Positions 33,670 to 43,941 of a stretch of DNA of 54,796 nt are shown here, piece by piece. The notes beneath the pieces are model-generated. The model saw only the letters and a program-made list of their open reading frames with translations, searched no databases and was not told where the DNA came from. Origin of the DNA: Chitinophaga pinensis (lineage in GTDB: Bacteria > Bacteroidota > Bacteroidia > Flavobacteriales_D > Crocinitomicaceae). Location: positions 1 through 54,796 of the forward strand of contig CAMAZP010000022.1 in NCBI GenBank assembly GCA_945863605.1, written 5' to 3'. The number at the start of each line of letters is the position of its first letter. The stretch's first letter is position 1. Both the position numbers and the translations under genes were made by a program.

Positions 33670-34566
33670 TTATTGATCCATTCGTAATAAAACGCCTTCT
33701 TTCAAGGAACAAGGTGAAATTACGATGCGATTTGCTTTCATTTTTTTGATAACCCAACGCGTCTTAATAGCAGCAATTGGCGCCATTTTCTTACGAATTG
33801 GAATGATGAAATCGTTTAAATCTCTTTCAGATTGAGAAGTTGATATTGTCCAATCTAAAATTGATTCAAATTCTTTAAAATCAATCTCTTGAGTTTCATA
33901 ACCTTTCGGATAAGGCTTTTGATAAACCAATTCGTAGAAGGTTTCAAAACTACCCGAAGCACCAACTAAGGTTTGACAATTGATGCGATCAAAAAAATCT
34001 TGTTCATTGGTATCTAAATAATTTTCAACATTTGATATATCATCAGTTGACATCGGGTCAGAAAAAGAAAATAATTGAAAAATTCTAGAAACACCAATAT
34101 TTAATGAAATTAAATCTTTGATTCCGTTAGCATTCGCAGCAATAAATTCAGTACTTCCTCCTCCAATATCCATTATTAAACTCGGTGATTCAAAATTGTA
34201 AGTGTAAGCAATTCCTTGGTAAATCAAATTCGCTTCTTGGATACCATTGATAACATCAATTTCAATTCCTGTTGCATCTTTTACGGATTTTAAAAACGTT
34301 TGCTTATTGCTTGCATCTCGAATTGCAGAAGTACCAATCGCCTCAATTTTAGTAACTTGAAAATCAGTACAGCTACTTTTAAATCGTTTTAGACAAGTAA
34401 TCGCTCGTTGAATTGCATCCTCTGAAAGCAGTTTATCATTGATTCCTCCCATTCCAATTGCAACACCTTCTTTATCAGCGTGTAACAACTGAATTGAATT
34501 ATTTTCCACATCGGCAATAGCCAAGTTAAAGGTATTCGTTCCTAAATCAATTACTGCTTTTCGCAT
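33670..34566 (-). CDS. ppx: Ppx/GppA-type exopolyphosphatase
   Basis: A 298-residue single-domain Ppx/GppA enzyme. The ASKHA motifs are AVIDLGTNTFNLAIAD (phosphate 1), AIGTSAIRDASN, NGIQEANLIYQGI, MDIGGGSTEFI (phosphate 2) and GASGSFETFYEL. At about 300 residues it is the short form and lacks the C-terminal helical domains of E. coli Ppx (about 510). The substrate may be polyphosphate or pppGpp. It starts one base after the upstream ABC permease ends, so it is probably cotranscribed with the exporter. Confidence 0.88.
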   Translation of the reverse strand: MRKAVIDLGTNTFNLAIADVENNSIQLLHADKEGVAIGMGGINDKLLSEDAIQRAITCLKRFKSSCTDFQVTKIEAIGTSAIRDASNKQTFLKSVKDATGIEIDVINGIQEANLIYQGIAYTYNFESPSLIMDIGGGSTEFIAANANGIKDLISLNIGVSRIFQLFSFSDPMSTDDISNVENYLDTNEQDFFDRINCQTLVGASGSFETFYELVYQKPYPKGYETQEIDFKEFESILDWTISTSQSERDLNDFIIPIRKKMAPIAAIKTRWVIKKMKANRIVISPCSLKEGVLLRMDQ

Positions 34567-35898
34567 TTATTTCGATTTTAAACCTTGAATAATATTCTTA
34601 ATTTTTGCACGATGTCCGAATTGTAAAATTCCATTTTTATAAATCTTACCTGCCAACCAAAGCAGAACAATTGTAGAAACGACCAAAATCAATAACGAGA
34701 GTATCACTAAATAATAACTTCCAATTGGCAAACCTTGTGCTAATTTAACCATCATCACAACGGGTGCAGTAAAAGGAATTAAACTTGCATATTTTACAAT
34801 CGTCGCATCGGGCACCACCACTGCTAAAAAGCCCAGATAAACTGAAAAACCTAGAATTATTATGATTGGTAATAAAAACTGTTGACCATCGCTTTCCGTT
34901 CCAGCAATGGAGCCAATTGTACTGAAAAATGCACCATAGAAATAATAAGCCGCAATAAAAAAGAACAAGAAATGAATGAACATAAAACCAAAGTTGATAC
35001 GTTCATAAATTAAATCCACAAACTGATTGTAACGCTCTGCCGAATTGGTTTCCATTAACTGTTGTTGCACTTCAGCACTTACTTGAATTCCTTCCCAATT
35101 AGATGGATCAAACATATCTGGGAAAATATATTGACGGAAAACAATTAAACCAATTGCTATGAAAAAAGTCCACACAAAAATCTGAATCAAAGCAGCGAGA
35201 CCAATTCCTGTAATTTTCCCCAACATCAATTGGTATGGTTTTACAGATGCCAAAATAACTTCAACAATTCGATTACTTTTTTCTTTAGTTGTACTTCTCA
35301 GAATCGTCATTCCAAAAAGTAAAACAAAAAGAACAATAAGAAAACCAAAGACCAAACCAACATAACCTTCGAGGTCGGAAGCTTCATTTTTCGGGTCGTA
35401 AACATTGCGAAAATCGACATTTAAAGGTTGTTTAATCTGACGGAATTGATCTACTGAAAGATTCGTGAAGTTTTCAATCATCACCTCCTCTACCCTTCTT
35501 TCTAACTGAAATTTGAGTTGCATTTTAACATCCGCAGATGGATTTTCACGGTAAAAAACAAAGGATTTCTTATTCATCAAGACTTTCTCATTCACTTCTA
35601 TCAATGCGTCGAAGTTTTGATAGGCTTTCCCATCTCTAAACTCTTCAATTTCAAGGTAATCACCAATAAAATAGTAATTCACACTTTTCCCTTCAGATGA
35701 AACGATTTTATTTTCCATTAAACCAGCTGGGTCTGAGATTAATACTTTCAGTGATTTCTTACCTTCATCGCCAGATTTAAATAAAAAGAAAAGTGAAAGT
35801 AAAAATAACAATGGTCCAAGAACCATCATCCATAAGAAAGTACCATTCGAAAAACGTTCTTTCAATTCACGAGTCGCAATTAGCCAACTATTACGCAT
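34567..35898 (-). CDS. ABC exporter permease, NatB-like (ABC-2)
   Basis: A 443-residue permease. TM1 (about 22-41, WMMVLGPLLFLLSLFFLF) is followed by a long external domain (about 45-180), then five more helices, including GLVFGFLIVLFVLLFGMTIL, IGLAALIQIFVWTFFIAIGLIVF, FMFIHFLFFFIAAYYFYGAFFSTIG, LLPIIIILGFSVYLGFLAVV and YYLVILSLLILVVSTIVLLWLAG. STTKEKSNRIVEVILASVKPYQLMLGKI is the coupling-helix region typical of the NatB/YhaP group. It overlaps the ATPase gene upstream by 8 bp. The exported substrate (Na+ or another) cannot be determined. Confidence 0.88.
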   Translation of the reverse strand: MRNSWLIATRELKERFSNGTFLWMMVLGPLLFLLSLFFLFKSGDEGKKSLKVLISDPAGLMENKIVSSEGKSVNYYFIGDYLEIEEFRDGKAYQNFDALIEVNEKVLMNKKSFVFYRENPSADVKMQLKFQLERRVEEVMIENFTNLSVDQFRQIKQPLNVDFRNVYDPKNEASDLEGYVGLVFGFLIVLFVLLFGMTILRSTTKEKSNRIVEVILASVKPYQLMLGKITGIGLAALIQIFVWTFFIAIGLIVFRQYIFPDMFDPSNWEGIQVSAEVQQQLMETNSAERYNQFVDLIYERINFGFMFIHFLFFFIAAYYFYGAFFSTIGSIAGTESDGQQFLLPIIIILGFSVYLGFLAVVVPDATIVKYASLIPFTAPVVMMVKLAQGLPIGSYYLVILSLLILVVSTIVLLWLAGKIYKNGILQFGHRAKIKNIIQGLKSK

Positions 35899-36817
35899 TT
35901 TCGACCTCCTTTCTATTAATTAAATTCATAAAAACTTCTTGCATTGTTGGTATTCTTTCTTCAACTGCTTCAATTTTTATTTGTCCCATTAAGGCATTTA
36001 ATAAGTCATTGATTTGGTTATTTCCACGCATTTTTACGACTGCTAAAAAACGATTATCGCCTAATTCACTTTTGTCAATCAATTCAAAATCAGTCCAAAG
36101 AGCATTTGCAAAAGCAATCATATTTCCACTGAAGCGAATCGAAAACTCTCCACTTTTTTCACTTGCTCTTAAATTCCAAACACTATCTTCAGCTATTTTA
36201 TTTGAATGATGAATTAGTGCAGCGCGATCGCAAATTTCTTCTACACTTCGCATATTGTGTGTTGATAGAATGATTGTTTTTCCTTGTGATTTCAATAATT
36301 TCAATTCATTCAGAATCAATTCTACATTCAATGGATCGAAACCACTTAATGGTTCGTCAAGTATTAATAAATCAGGATCATGAACAAGTGCAGCAATAAA
36401 TTGTATTTTTTGCGCCATTCCTTTAGATAATTCCTCGATACGCTTATTTGACCAATCTTTGCTATCAAATTTCTCTAGCCAATAATTAGCACTATTAACA
36501 GCATTTTCTTTAGACATTCCACGTAGTTGTGCTAAAAAAACTAATTGTTTTAGAACGCTCATTGATTTATATAAACCACGTTCCTCTGGCAAGTAACCAA
36601 TTAAACGCAAATGTTCATTGCTCATCAATTTACCATCAAAACGCAAAGTCCCTTTATCTGCCTCAATGATTTGGTTAATAATTCGAATAAGCGTTGTCTT
36701 TCCCGCTCCATTAGGTCCTAATAAGCCATAAATTTCACCTTTTTGAACATGAAGTGAAACAGCATCTAAAGCCAATTTTCTATTAAATGACTTTGAAACA
36801 TCTGTGATTGCTAACAT
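35891..36817 (-). CDS. ABC exporter ATPase, NatA-like
   Basis: A 308-residue ABC ATPase: Walker A GLLGPNGAGKTTLIR (about 32-46), Q-loop-containing IGYLPEERGLYKSM, signature LSKGMAQKIQ (variant of LSGGQ), Walker B LLILDEPLSGFDPLN and H-loop STHNM. The C-terminal 90 residues (FSIRFSGNMIAFANALWTDFELID, AVEERIPTMQEVFMNLI) are the accessory domain of drug/sodium exporter ATPases. It pairs with the permease it overlaps by 8 bp. Confidence 0.92.
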   Translation of the reverse strand: MLAITDVSKSFNRKLALDAVSLHVQKGEIYGLLGPNGAGKTTLIRIINQIIEADKGTLRFDGKLMSNEHLRLIGYLPEERGLYKSMSVLKQLVFLAQLRGMSKENAVNSANYWLEKFDSKDWSNKRIEELSKGMAQKIQFIAALVHDPDLLILDEPLSGFDPLNVELILNELKLLKSQGKTIILSTHNMRSVEEICDRAALIHHSNKIAEDSVWNLRASEKSGEFSIRFSGNMIAFANALWTDFELIDKSELGDNRFLAVVKMRGNNQINDLLNALMGQIKIEAVEERIPTMQEVFMNLINRKEVENA

Positions 36818-36887
36818 TCTGTAAAGCTATGAAAAAAGTGAAAATGATGTGATAATTTGATGTATTTTGGAGTATCTTAAATTATTA

Positions 36888-38921
36888 TTACAGTACTTCA
36901 AATTCTGTTCTACGATTTTTAGAACGATTTAACTCATTAACATTAGGAAATTTTGGTTTTGATTCGCCAAACCCTCTAGCTTTTAGTCTATCTGCCTCAA
37001 TACCTTTTAAAATCAAATAATTTTTTACAGCATCAGATCGGTTTTGAGAAAGTTGTCGGTTTTTTTCATCATCGCCAAGATCGTCAGTATGACCATTAAT
37101 TGAAATCTTTAAGTTACTATTCTTCAATAAATAGGCAGAAAATCCATTCAATATATACTTGCTTTTTTCAGTCAACAAGTAAGAATCACTATCAAAAACA
37201 ATATCATCGATACTGAATTTTTTTCCAACTTCGATTGTATCAATTTTCAATTTCCCTGTTTTAATAGAAAGACCATCATTTTTGATAAATGTCTCTTTTT
37301 CTATAACTTTTGCATTGTAAGCATAACCTTCTTTATTAACACTTAATGTAATGTCTTGATTTTTTGAAACTTTTACAACGGCAGCATATTTACCATCATC
37401 ACCATTTACTTTAAATTGAGATTTTTCTCCTGTATCATTGTAAATTATTTCAATTTCTGCTCCAATTATAGGTTTACCTTGTTCATTTATTAATTCTCCT
37501 TTCAAAATTGCTACTTCTTTTGGACGTGCTTCTTCATATAAATCGAAGGAATATATGTTCCAATCGCCATCTTTCATACTTGAATAATAGGCCTCTTTGC
37601 CATTTGTTGATACAAATAAACCCAATTCATCCTCAGCCGAATTAATTGGATAACCGATGTTCTTTGGTTCTGTCCATTTTTGACCCTCTTTACGAATGTA
37701 GAAAATATCTAATCCGCCTAATCCTTTTCTTTTTTTGGTTGAATTTGAAACAAAGTATAATGTTTCTCCATCTTGATGAAAAAAAGGACTTTTATCTTTT
37801 CCTTCTGTATTGATTAAATCGAAAGGAATTGCTTTACTCCAAGTGCCATCACTTTGTTTTTCTGAAATGAAAATATCATCGCTTCGTGAGCCATTACGTA
37901 ATGATGTAAAAAACAATAATTTACCATCAGCAGAAAGAGATGGTTGTGCTTCCCATCCATCTTTTGTATTGATTGTTGGGCCCATATTTACCAAGGTTGT
38001 CCATTCAAAATCGTTTCCTCCTTTTCCTGTTCGCTTGTAAGTGGTTGTATATAAATCACAATTTAAATAATCTTGGTTATACACTTTTTCAACTTTACAG
38101 GCACAAATAATCATTTCTTTATTATCAACAGAAAGTGTTGCCGTACCATAATTGAAAAAAGTCCCATTATTAAATGGTTCAGGAAGCGGATCTCCAAACG
38201 TGAAACTACCCCTATCGCCTGTATTTTCAGAAACCGTAAATTCTTCTCGGATATTTGACGTAATATCTCCCAAGTTTTTTCGATCAACTTTACGCGTAAA
38301 GAACAACAAATCGTTATCTGGAGAAATCATAGGAAAGTATTCATCTAACATTGAACTAACCATTTGAACTTTGATAGGGGAAAAAGGAACTGGATTTTCC
38401 TTCATGTTTTTCTGAAATTCTACATCCTCTAAGATGGATTCAATTTCTTTTTTCTTTTGTGGATAATCCTCAGGTAGTTTTGAGAAATCGTCTTGTGGGA
38501 AAACAACAAATTTCTGAAAATAGGGAATCGCATTTTTTAAATCTCCGTTTTGTAAAAGCGTTGCACCAACTATATAGTAGCAATCAGCGTGAAAATTTGG
38601 ACACTTTTTTACTGCATTTTGATAAAATGGAATCGCTTTTTTCTGTAATCCTTCTCCCTTAGAATAGGTTTTCTCTTCACGCATTAGCAACCTCGCTTCA
38701 TTGCTACACACTTTTGCATAGAGGTAATATGTTTCTGCATTGTCAGGAAATTTTTGCATTGCTTCAGCAAATTTTGCTGTTTTAGCTTCAAATGACGACT
38801 CTCCCATTGCGTTTGAAAGCAATTTTATGAGTTTTTTATCACTTGTTACACATGGATCATTCTGTGAAAAAAAAGGGAAAAAATTAAATAAAAGTGAAAG
38901 ATAAAGTAGCTTTTTAAGCAT
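36888..38921 (-). CDS. OmpA-family protein with TPR, PD40 repeats and CarboxypepD_reg domain (PorE-like)
   Basis: A 677-residue envelope protein with a signal peptide (MLKKLLYLSLLFNFFPFFSQ) and no lipobox. In order it has TPR-like helices (about 40-150), PD40/WD40-like propeller repeats (DEYFPMISPDNDLLFFTRK, WEAQPSLSADGKLLFFTSLRNG, KSPFFHQDGETLYFVSNS, ELGLFVSTNGKEAYYSS; 190-460), a CarboxypepD_reg domain (AILKGELINEQGKPIIGAEIEI) and a C-terminal OmpA peptidoglycan domain (NGHTDDLGDDEKNRQLSQNRSDAVKNYL, GFGESKP, NRRTEFEVL). PorE of the type IX system has the same domain order, but paralogues abound, so PorE itself is not proven. Confidence 0.88.
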   Translation of the reverse strand: MLKKLLYLSLLFNFFPFFSQNDPCVTSDKKLIKLLSNAMGESSFEAKTAKFAEAMQKFPDNAETYYLYAKVCSNEARLLMREEKTYSKGEGLQKKAIPFYQNAVKKCPNFHADCYYIVGATLLQNGDLKNAIPYFQKFVVFPQDDFSKLPEDYPQKKKEIESILEDVEFQKNMKENPVPFSPIKVQMVSSMLDEYFPMISPDNDLLFFTRKVDRKNLGDITSNIREEFTVSENTGDRGSFTFGDPLPEPFNNGTFFNYGTATLSVDNKEMIICACKVEKVYNQDYLNCDLYTTTYKRTGKGGNDFEWTTLVNMGPTINTKDGWEAQPSLSADGKLLFFTSLRNGSRSDDIFISEKQSDGTWSKAIPFDLINTEGKDKSPFFHQDGETLYFVSNSTKKRKGLGGLDIFYIRKEGQKWTEPKNIGYPINSAEDELGLFVSTNGKEAYYSSMKDGDWNIYSFDLYEEARPKEVAILKGELINEQGKPIIGAEIEIIYNDTGEKSQFKVNGDDGKYAAVVKVSKNQDITLSVNKEGYAYNAKVIEKETFIKNDGLSIKTGKLKIDTIEVGKKFSIDDIVFDSDSYLLTEKSKYILNGFSAYLLKNSNLKISINGHTDDLGDDEKNRQLSQNRSDAVKNYLILKGIEADRLKARGFGESKPKFPNVNELNRSKNRRTEFEVL

Positions 38922-39075
38922 ATCAATTAGTTTGTTGTTGACTTAGTAATTTATAGACCAAAAAACTGAAAAGGTTACAATAAATAGTGTTAAAAAAAAG
39001 GGGAAGTTTTGTTAAACCCAAAAAAACAGTTAATCATACTAATCTATGTTATGATAATGAAATTTTATACTTAAA

Positions 39076-39990
39076 TCACAAACGATAAATCACAGCAAGT
39101 CTTAAATTTCGACCGAAAAAAGGACGTTTAGAAATTTGTCCAGGCACATTGAAATCATAAGGTTCCCAATAGTTATTCGTTACAAAAAGACCGTAAGTGC
39201 TTTCAATTTGAAATCTAGAACCTAACCAAAATTGAAAACCTGTTAACGCACCAATTCGATAGCAAAATTCAACATCTAAGGGTTCATAGGTTGTAGTATA
39301 TAAATCATAATTTGTTATTCTACTAACTGCTCTACCAGCAACAATTGAAAGTGACGGAGCGGCAAACCATTTTAGTTTTACGTTATTCTTGTTAAAATAA
39401 AAAATAGGCTCAAAACCAATATCACCAATTAATTCTCTTGAAAACATTCCATAAAAGGAATTTGGAGGATTTAAAACTGTTTTATTCAATGGATTAATTC
39501 CAATTCGTACTGGAAATCGCAAGGCAATACCTTCATTCAATTCCATTTGAAAAAAGCTTTCTATGTAGCGATTTGTGGAGTAAGTTCTACCAAAATTATC
39601 AAAATCGTTGACATAAATGGGATTAAAAAGAGAGGAAAAATTAACCCCAACACTATACCTACTTGGGGTGAAATCTAAGTATTTCTTATTACTTCCGATT
39701 TTTATAACGTGATTACTTTCTGCAACCGAAAAGGTAAATTGTGTACTTCCTGTCCATTTTTCATCTAAGGCATTCGAAGTGTATTTTGATATTTTTTCCA
39801 AAGAAATAAAACTCTGACCTTGGGGTGATTTAAATTCTAAAATATTCAATTTAGTATCCACTCCTATTACTCTTCCAAATTTAGCTTGACCATCTTTAAA
39901 CTCCAAGGTGTCTTGAGCAAAGCTGAAATTAAGAATCAAACAAACGAAAAGTAATAAAGCTAAACTCCAATTTTTTATCAATGAATTCAT
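39076..39990 (-). CDS. Hypothetical outer-membrane protein, radical SAM operon
   Basis: A 304-residue protein with a signal peptide (cleavage near NFSFAQ, about 26). A short SH3- or Sm-like strand set (TLEFKDGQAKFGRVIGVDTKLNILEFKSPQGQSFISLEKISKYTS) is followed by amphipathic strands with many aromatics, ending in RPFFGRNLRLAVIYRL. The terminal Leu and aromatic pattern fit an outer-membrane barrel. It is the third gene of an operon (5 bp after the lipoprotein gene). The family is not recognised. Confidence 0.65.
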   Translation of the reverse strand: MNSLIKNWSLALLLFVCLILNFSFAQDTLEFKDGQAKFGRVIGVDTKLNILEFKSPQGQSFISLEKISKYTSNALDEKWTGSTQFTFSVAESNHVIKIGSNKKYLDFTPSRYSVGVNFSSLFNPIYVNDFDNFGRTYSTNRYIESFFQMELNEGIALRFPVRIGINPLNKTVLNPPNSFYGMFSRELIGDIGFEPIFYFNKNNVKLKWFAAPSLSIVAGRAVSRITNYDLYTTTYEPLDVEFCYRIGALTGFQFWLGSRFQIESTYGLFVTNNYWEPYDFNVPGQISKRPFFGRNLRLAVIYRL

Positions 39991-39995
39991 CTGAT

Positions 39996-41612
39996 TTATT
40001 TATTAGTTTGTAAAAGTTTTTTAGTTAACCCTAGTTCTGAAACAATGCTTGCCATTTCATTCCAATCTTCAAATTTTGCTTTTGAAAAATGAGATAATCC
40101 ACCTTGCTTATTAATTGAAAGCAACTGATTCCACTGGGGTTTACCTTCAAAGTTTTGGACCGTTTTATAATATCCTTTACTTTTCAAATATAGTGTGCGC
40201 TCTGAATTTGTTTGCATACCTGAAAAATTGACTTTAATAGGCGCCTCACCTTCTTTGTGAACAAGATAATTATTATCATCAATGGCTAAAGCTTTAGATT
40301 TTGTTGCTTCACTCACAATTTGGGCATCATATTCTACAACTTCGATTTTTTGGGAATCTTTTTCTGCAAGTGCAAGATAATTGACTTCCCAAAACTGAAA
40401 TCCACTTTTCAAACGAACCATTAATTCTTTATTTTTGAGGTAGTTTTCTGGTATTTTGATAGCTATTTTTTCAAATTTCGCTTCACCCACTAACTTAATT
40501 TGATCAATGGTTTTCCATTTACCTTTATCTAAAACCTCAACTTTTAAAGTAATTCCAGCTTTCTCCATATTTTTCTCAAGATGACTTTTCGTTTTCTTCG
40601 AATTAGATTGAACCCAAGTTTGGAAATAATCGCCGAATAATTTTGTAAATTCATGATACACAAATCCTCCCCATTTAGGATTTTTTAAACCAAGAACCAA
40701 ATGTGGATTTTTCAAATTATTGCTTTCGAATGACGCTTTTAAGTTTGAAAATCCAGAATTATCCGTTGAATTAAATGAGTAAGAATTAGATTCGTCCATT
40801 AGAAAATCATTGGTCATAATTCCGTTATCATTACTTAAGCTCTTTGGTTGACGACTGTTCAGAATCTTTATAAAATCGCCCGTAGATGTTGTTATAATTT
40901 CTTCGCCTTTTTCGTGGTAAACAGCAACTAATTTCAATAAATTGGTGTACTGAATTTCCTTCTCCTCGTTTCTAATTTCTATATTCAACTCCGAACTTAA
41001 TGGATTCACGTCATTTATTTTCTTGTAATCAAATCGCTCTAAAGTTGGATTCATCGCACCGGTGAACATCGAATTTGAAAAATACCATTGCTGTCCATCG
41101 TTTAGATAAATATGCGGACAAGAACATGCTACAGCAACAAAAATACCTATTGTGGCCGTTGTAATTGCAGCAGAAGAAAAAAACCAAGAAAGCGCGGTTA
41201 ATCCATAGTTAATATCAATAATTTGAGCTTTTTGTATTTGATTTACATCAAACGAAATTTCAGAACCTGATATTGCTAATTCTGGCAGAAATAAATGCAA
41301 TTGTAAAAGCTTAAAACGATCTCCTTTAGAAATTCGAAAATTCTTTTTTGCTAAAGCTCTTTGGTAATACAAATCAATTTCAGGCTGTACTGAACTAATA
41401 ATCCCTGTGATTTTATCATCCACTTTTTTCCAATTTCTCAATTCAAAATAGGCTTCACCGATATGAACAAAAATTCTGTTTTTCTTCATCTCAGGCTCTT
41501 CTAATCCGACGTAATAGTCTTTTGGACTTCCTTGTCGTAATCGATAATACGTACAGGAGTTAAAAAGTATAATTGATAGAAGTAACCAAGAAATAATTCT
41601 CATCTTATTCAT
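39996..41612 (-). CDS. CSCP-motif lipoprotein, radical SAM operon
   Basis: A 538-residue lipoprotein with lipobox LFNSC (Cys20). After a 125-residue N-terminal part there is a hydrophobic, small-residue-rich segment (ALSWFFSSAAITTATIGIFVAVA), then Cys163-Ser-Cys165-Pro-His, followed by IYLNDGQQWYFSNSMFTGAMNPTLERFDYKKI. This string resembles CSCPxVYxYDG--Y--xGE--SGAI--LER-DY, which I recall from unannotated Bacteroidota exported proteins. The C-terminal half is beta-rich and ends in an amphipathic helix region. It starts 4 bp after the radical SAM gene. The two close cysteines are possible modification or metal sites (inference). Confidence 0.7.
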   Translation of the reverse strand: MNKMRIISWLLLSIILFNSCTYYRLRQGSPKDYYVGLEEPEMKKNRIFVHIGEAYFELRNWKKVDDKITGIISSVQPEIDLYYQRALAKKNFRISKGDRFKLLQLHLFLPELAISGSEISFDVNQIQKAQIIDINYGLTALSWFFSSAAITTATIGIFVAVACSCPHIYLNDGQQWYFSNSMFTGAMNPTLERFDYKKINDVNPLSSELNIEIRNEEKEIQYTNLLKLVAVYHEKGEEIITTSTGDFIKILNSRQPKSLSNDNGIMTNDFLMDESNSYSFNSTDNSGFSNLKASFESNNLKNPHLVLGLKNPKWGGFVYHEFTKLFGDYFQTWVQSNSKKTKSHLEKNMEKAGITLKVEVLDKGKWKTIDQIKLVGEAKFEKIAIKIPENYLKNKELMVRLKSGFQFWEVNYLALAEKDSQKIEVVEYDAQIVSEATKSKALAIDDNNYLVHKEGEAPIKVNFSGMQTNSERTLYLKSKGYYKTVQNFEGKPQWNQLLSINKQGGLSHFSKAKFEDWNEMASIVSELGLTKKLLQTNK

Positions 41613-41616
41613 AGTT

Positions 41617-42747
41617 TTAGTTTAATAATTCACACCCTTCCTCTTTCAAGGAATTTATATCTGTTAGTAATGTTCCGTTTAGAAAATGAGATTTTCGATT
41701 TTGACAAAATGGACAAGCCATTGTGTAGCCATCGGTATCAATATAAATGTACCGATTTCCTGCACCTCCACACGATTTATTTCGTTGTTGGTAACCCGTA
41801 TATTGTATTATCGGAAAATTCTTGAATTTTTTATCGCTATTTCTATTCTTGTAGAAATGCTCCAAAATTTGAAATTGCTCAGTGTTTAATTTAACGTCTT
41901 TCCCTTCGTAATTACCAGTTGCACGAGGTTCCATCAATTGAACGAAAGGCACTTCTAACTCAAACGCCAATTGATGATAAGCAGCTAAATTTTCGAGGGT
42001 GCAAAAAGATTGAGTTACACAAATTGTCATTGCTGACAAAAGTCCAGCTTCTTGTGCATTTTTAATTGCTTCTAACGCCAACTTAAAAGATTTATCATTT
42101 CGTCGAAATGCATTGTGTTCCGATTCTAAATAATGATCCAAACTTACAGAAACGCCTGTTAGACCTGCTTTTTTAAGTTGTTTAGCCTTTTCAATTGTGA
42201 GACCATATCCCGAAGAATAAATCCAAAAGTCACTACTTGTATTAGCTAATTGTAGAACTTCAATTAAATCATTAAAACGATTCAAGGGTTCCCCTCCGCC
42301 GAATTGAATCATTGGTACACCTATTTGTTGAAGTTTAGCTACAATTTGTTTGTGCTCCTCTAAAGTTATAGCTTCTGGCTGATTGAGAATTTTACCTTCG
42401 TAGCAATGCTCGCAATTTAAAGGGCATTTTTTGGTGAATCCAATCTGAACAATTGCTAAACGCGAAAGGTGATTTTCTTGATTTTCGGAGGCTAAATTTG
42501 AAATTCGTTCAAAAAAATCAGTGAAAGGAATTCCGGGAATATTACAATTAAAATAAACGCGATTGTTGTGTTTTAGGTATTTATAAAATCTTTTATCAAT
42601 TGTGAATTGCTCTTTAAACCTTTCAATTTCAGCTTTTTTAACTTTAAATTGCTTTCCAAATCCATATTTTTGAATCAAGAAAAACACCAACTTTAAATTT
42701 AGTTTAAAGAAAAATAGTTTGACACGAAACCCTGAAACTATCTTCAT
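41617..42747 (-). CDS. Radical SAM enzyme with C-terminal cysteine region (SPASM-like)
   Basis: A 376-residue protein. The radical SAM cluster motif CPLNCEHC (Cys108, Cys112, Cys115) is followed by FGGGEPLNRF (SAM binding). The C-terminus carries Cys326 in SCGGAGNRYIYIDTDGYTMACPFC, Cys345, Cys348 and Cys372, a pattern like SPASM auxiliary clusters that use a GxxG...DGxxxxC line. About 100 N-terminal residues precede the core. Such enzymes modify peptides or small proteins. I chose the ATG at 42747; the longer frame from 42774 begins TTG. It leads an operon with a lipoprotein and an outer-membrane protein. Confidence 0.85.
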   Translation of the reverse strand: MKIVSGFRVKLFFFKLNLKLVFFLIQKYGFGKQFKVKKAEIERFKEQFTIDKRFYKYLKHNNRVYFNCNIPGIPFTDFFERISNLASENQENHLSRLAIVQIGFTKKCPLNCEHCYEGKILNQPEAITLEEHKQIVAKLQQIGVPMIQFGGGEPLNRFNDLIEVLQLANTSSDFWIYSSGYGLTIEKAKQLKKAGLTGVSVSLDHYLESEHNAFRRNDKSFKLALEAIKNAQEAGLLSAMTICVTQSFCTLENLAAYHQLAFELEVPFVQLMEPRATGNYEGKDVKLNTEQFQILEHFYKNRNSDKKFKNFPIIQYTGYQQRNKSCGGAGNRYIYIDTDGYTMACPFCQNRKSHFLNGTLLTDINSLKEEGCELLN

Positions 42748-42910
42748 TAGTTGAGAAGTTTTTATAAATTTCAATTTAAAAGTAATGAAATTAATCGAAT
42801 TATAAAATTGAAGTATTGTAATTCGACTTTCAAAATTTAAACTTCAAAGTTTTCCCTTACGTTTTTCTGTAGAATTTTAGCCTTCGGAATACAATGTAAA
42901 AGAATGAAAT

Positions 42911-43936
42911 TTAAACTTTTTCAATACTTTTCAAACCTTCACACACCTCATCAATCTGAGAAAAAGAAATATCTAAATGTGTTACCATTCGAATCATTCC
43001 AGGACCAAATGCCATAATTTTAATGCCTTTTTCTGCCAATTGTGAAATAATCAAGTCGCGTTTCGTAGGTTCTTTCAAGATAGCGACAACAATATTCGTT
43101 TCAACAGGCATTACTGATTCCACCCAAACACATTCTAACAAAGTAATTTCCAGTTGTAGGGCTTTCAAATGGTCTTCTTTTAGCTTTTCAATATTGTATT
43201 TCAAAGCGTATAAACCTCCTGCAGCAATGATTCCAGCTTGGCGCATTCCACCTCCAAAAACTTTTCTTACACGACGAGCTTTCGATATAAAGTCTGTACT
43301 TCCAAGTAGAATTGAACCAACTGGTGCACCTAAACCTTTGGAAAGGCAAATTGAAATCGAATCAAATTGAGCTGCGTAATCCTTGTAATCAATTCCATTT
43401 TCAACCAAAGCATTCATCAAACGCGCTCCATCTAAATGCAAAGGTAAATTGTGGCGATTACACATTTCTTTGATATCCTTGATGTCGTTAAAATCATAAA
43501 TTGCTCCTCCCCCTCTGTTTGAAGTGTCTTCGATGGAAACCAATTGCGTCAATGGAAAATGAACATCGTGAGCGGGATTTATCCATTCTTCGATTGCTCC
43601 TGCTTTTAATCGACCGCGATTTCCGTCAAGTGTACGAATAGAAGCACCTGAATTTCGAGCAATTCCTCCACCTTCATACTTAAAAACGTGGCTTTCTTTA
43701 TGACAAATCACTTCTGCTCCAGGTTGAACGTGCACATTAATCGCAATTTGATTCGTTTGTGTTCCTGATGCACAAAACAAAGCTGCTTCTTTTCCAAAAA
43801 GTTGAGCAGAATATTCCTGTAATTCGTTGATTGTCGGATCTTCACCAAATACATCATCCCCAACTGGCGCTGAGAACATTGCGTCCAACATTTCTTTTGA
43901 AGGCTTGGTTACGGTATCGCTTCTTAGGTCTATCAT
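42911..43936 (-). CDS. ltaE: Low-specificity L-threonine aldolase
   Basis: A 341-residue PLP enzyme that cleaves L-threonine or allo-threonine to glycine and acetaldehyde. The sequence shows [67 protein letters not shown] and the PLP lysine Lys200 in [16 protein letters not shown], then [17 protein letters not shown]. It is complete and of usual length. A tandem 16-bp repeat array begins 5 bp before its ATG. Confidence 0.93.
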   Translation of the reverse strand: MIDLRSDTVTKPSKEMLDAMFSAPVGDDVFGEDPTINELQEYSAQLFGKEAALFCASGTQTNQIAINVHVQPGAEVICHKESHVFKYEGGGIARNSGASIRTLDGNRGRLKAGAIEEWINPAHDVHFPLTQLVSIEDTSNRGGGAIYDFNDIKDIKEMCNRHNLPLHLDGARLMNALVENGIDYKDYAAQFDSISICLSKGLGAPVGSILLGSTDFISKARRVRKVFGGGMRQAGIIAAGGLYALKYNIEKLKEDHLKALQLEITLLECVWVESVMPVETNIVVAILKEPTKRDLIISQLAEKGIKIMAFGPGMIRMVTHLDISFSQIDEVCEGLKSIEKV

Positions 43937-43941
43937 TTTTT

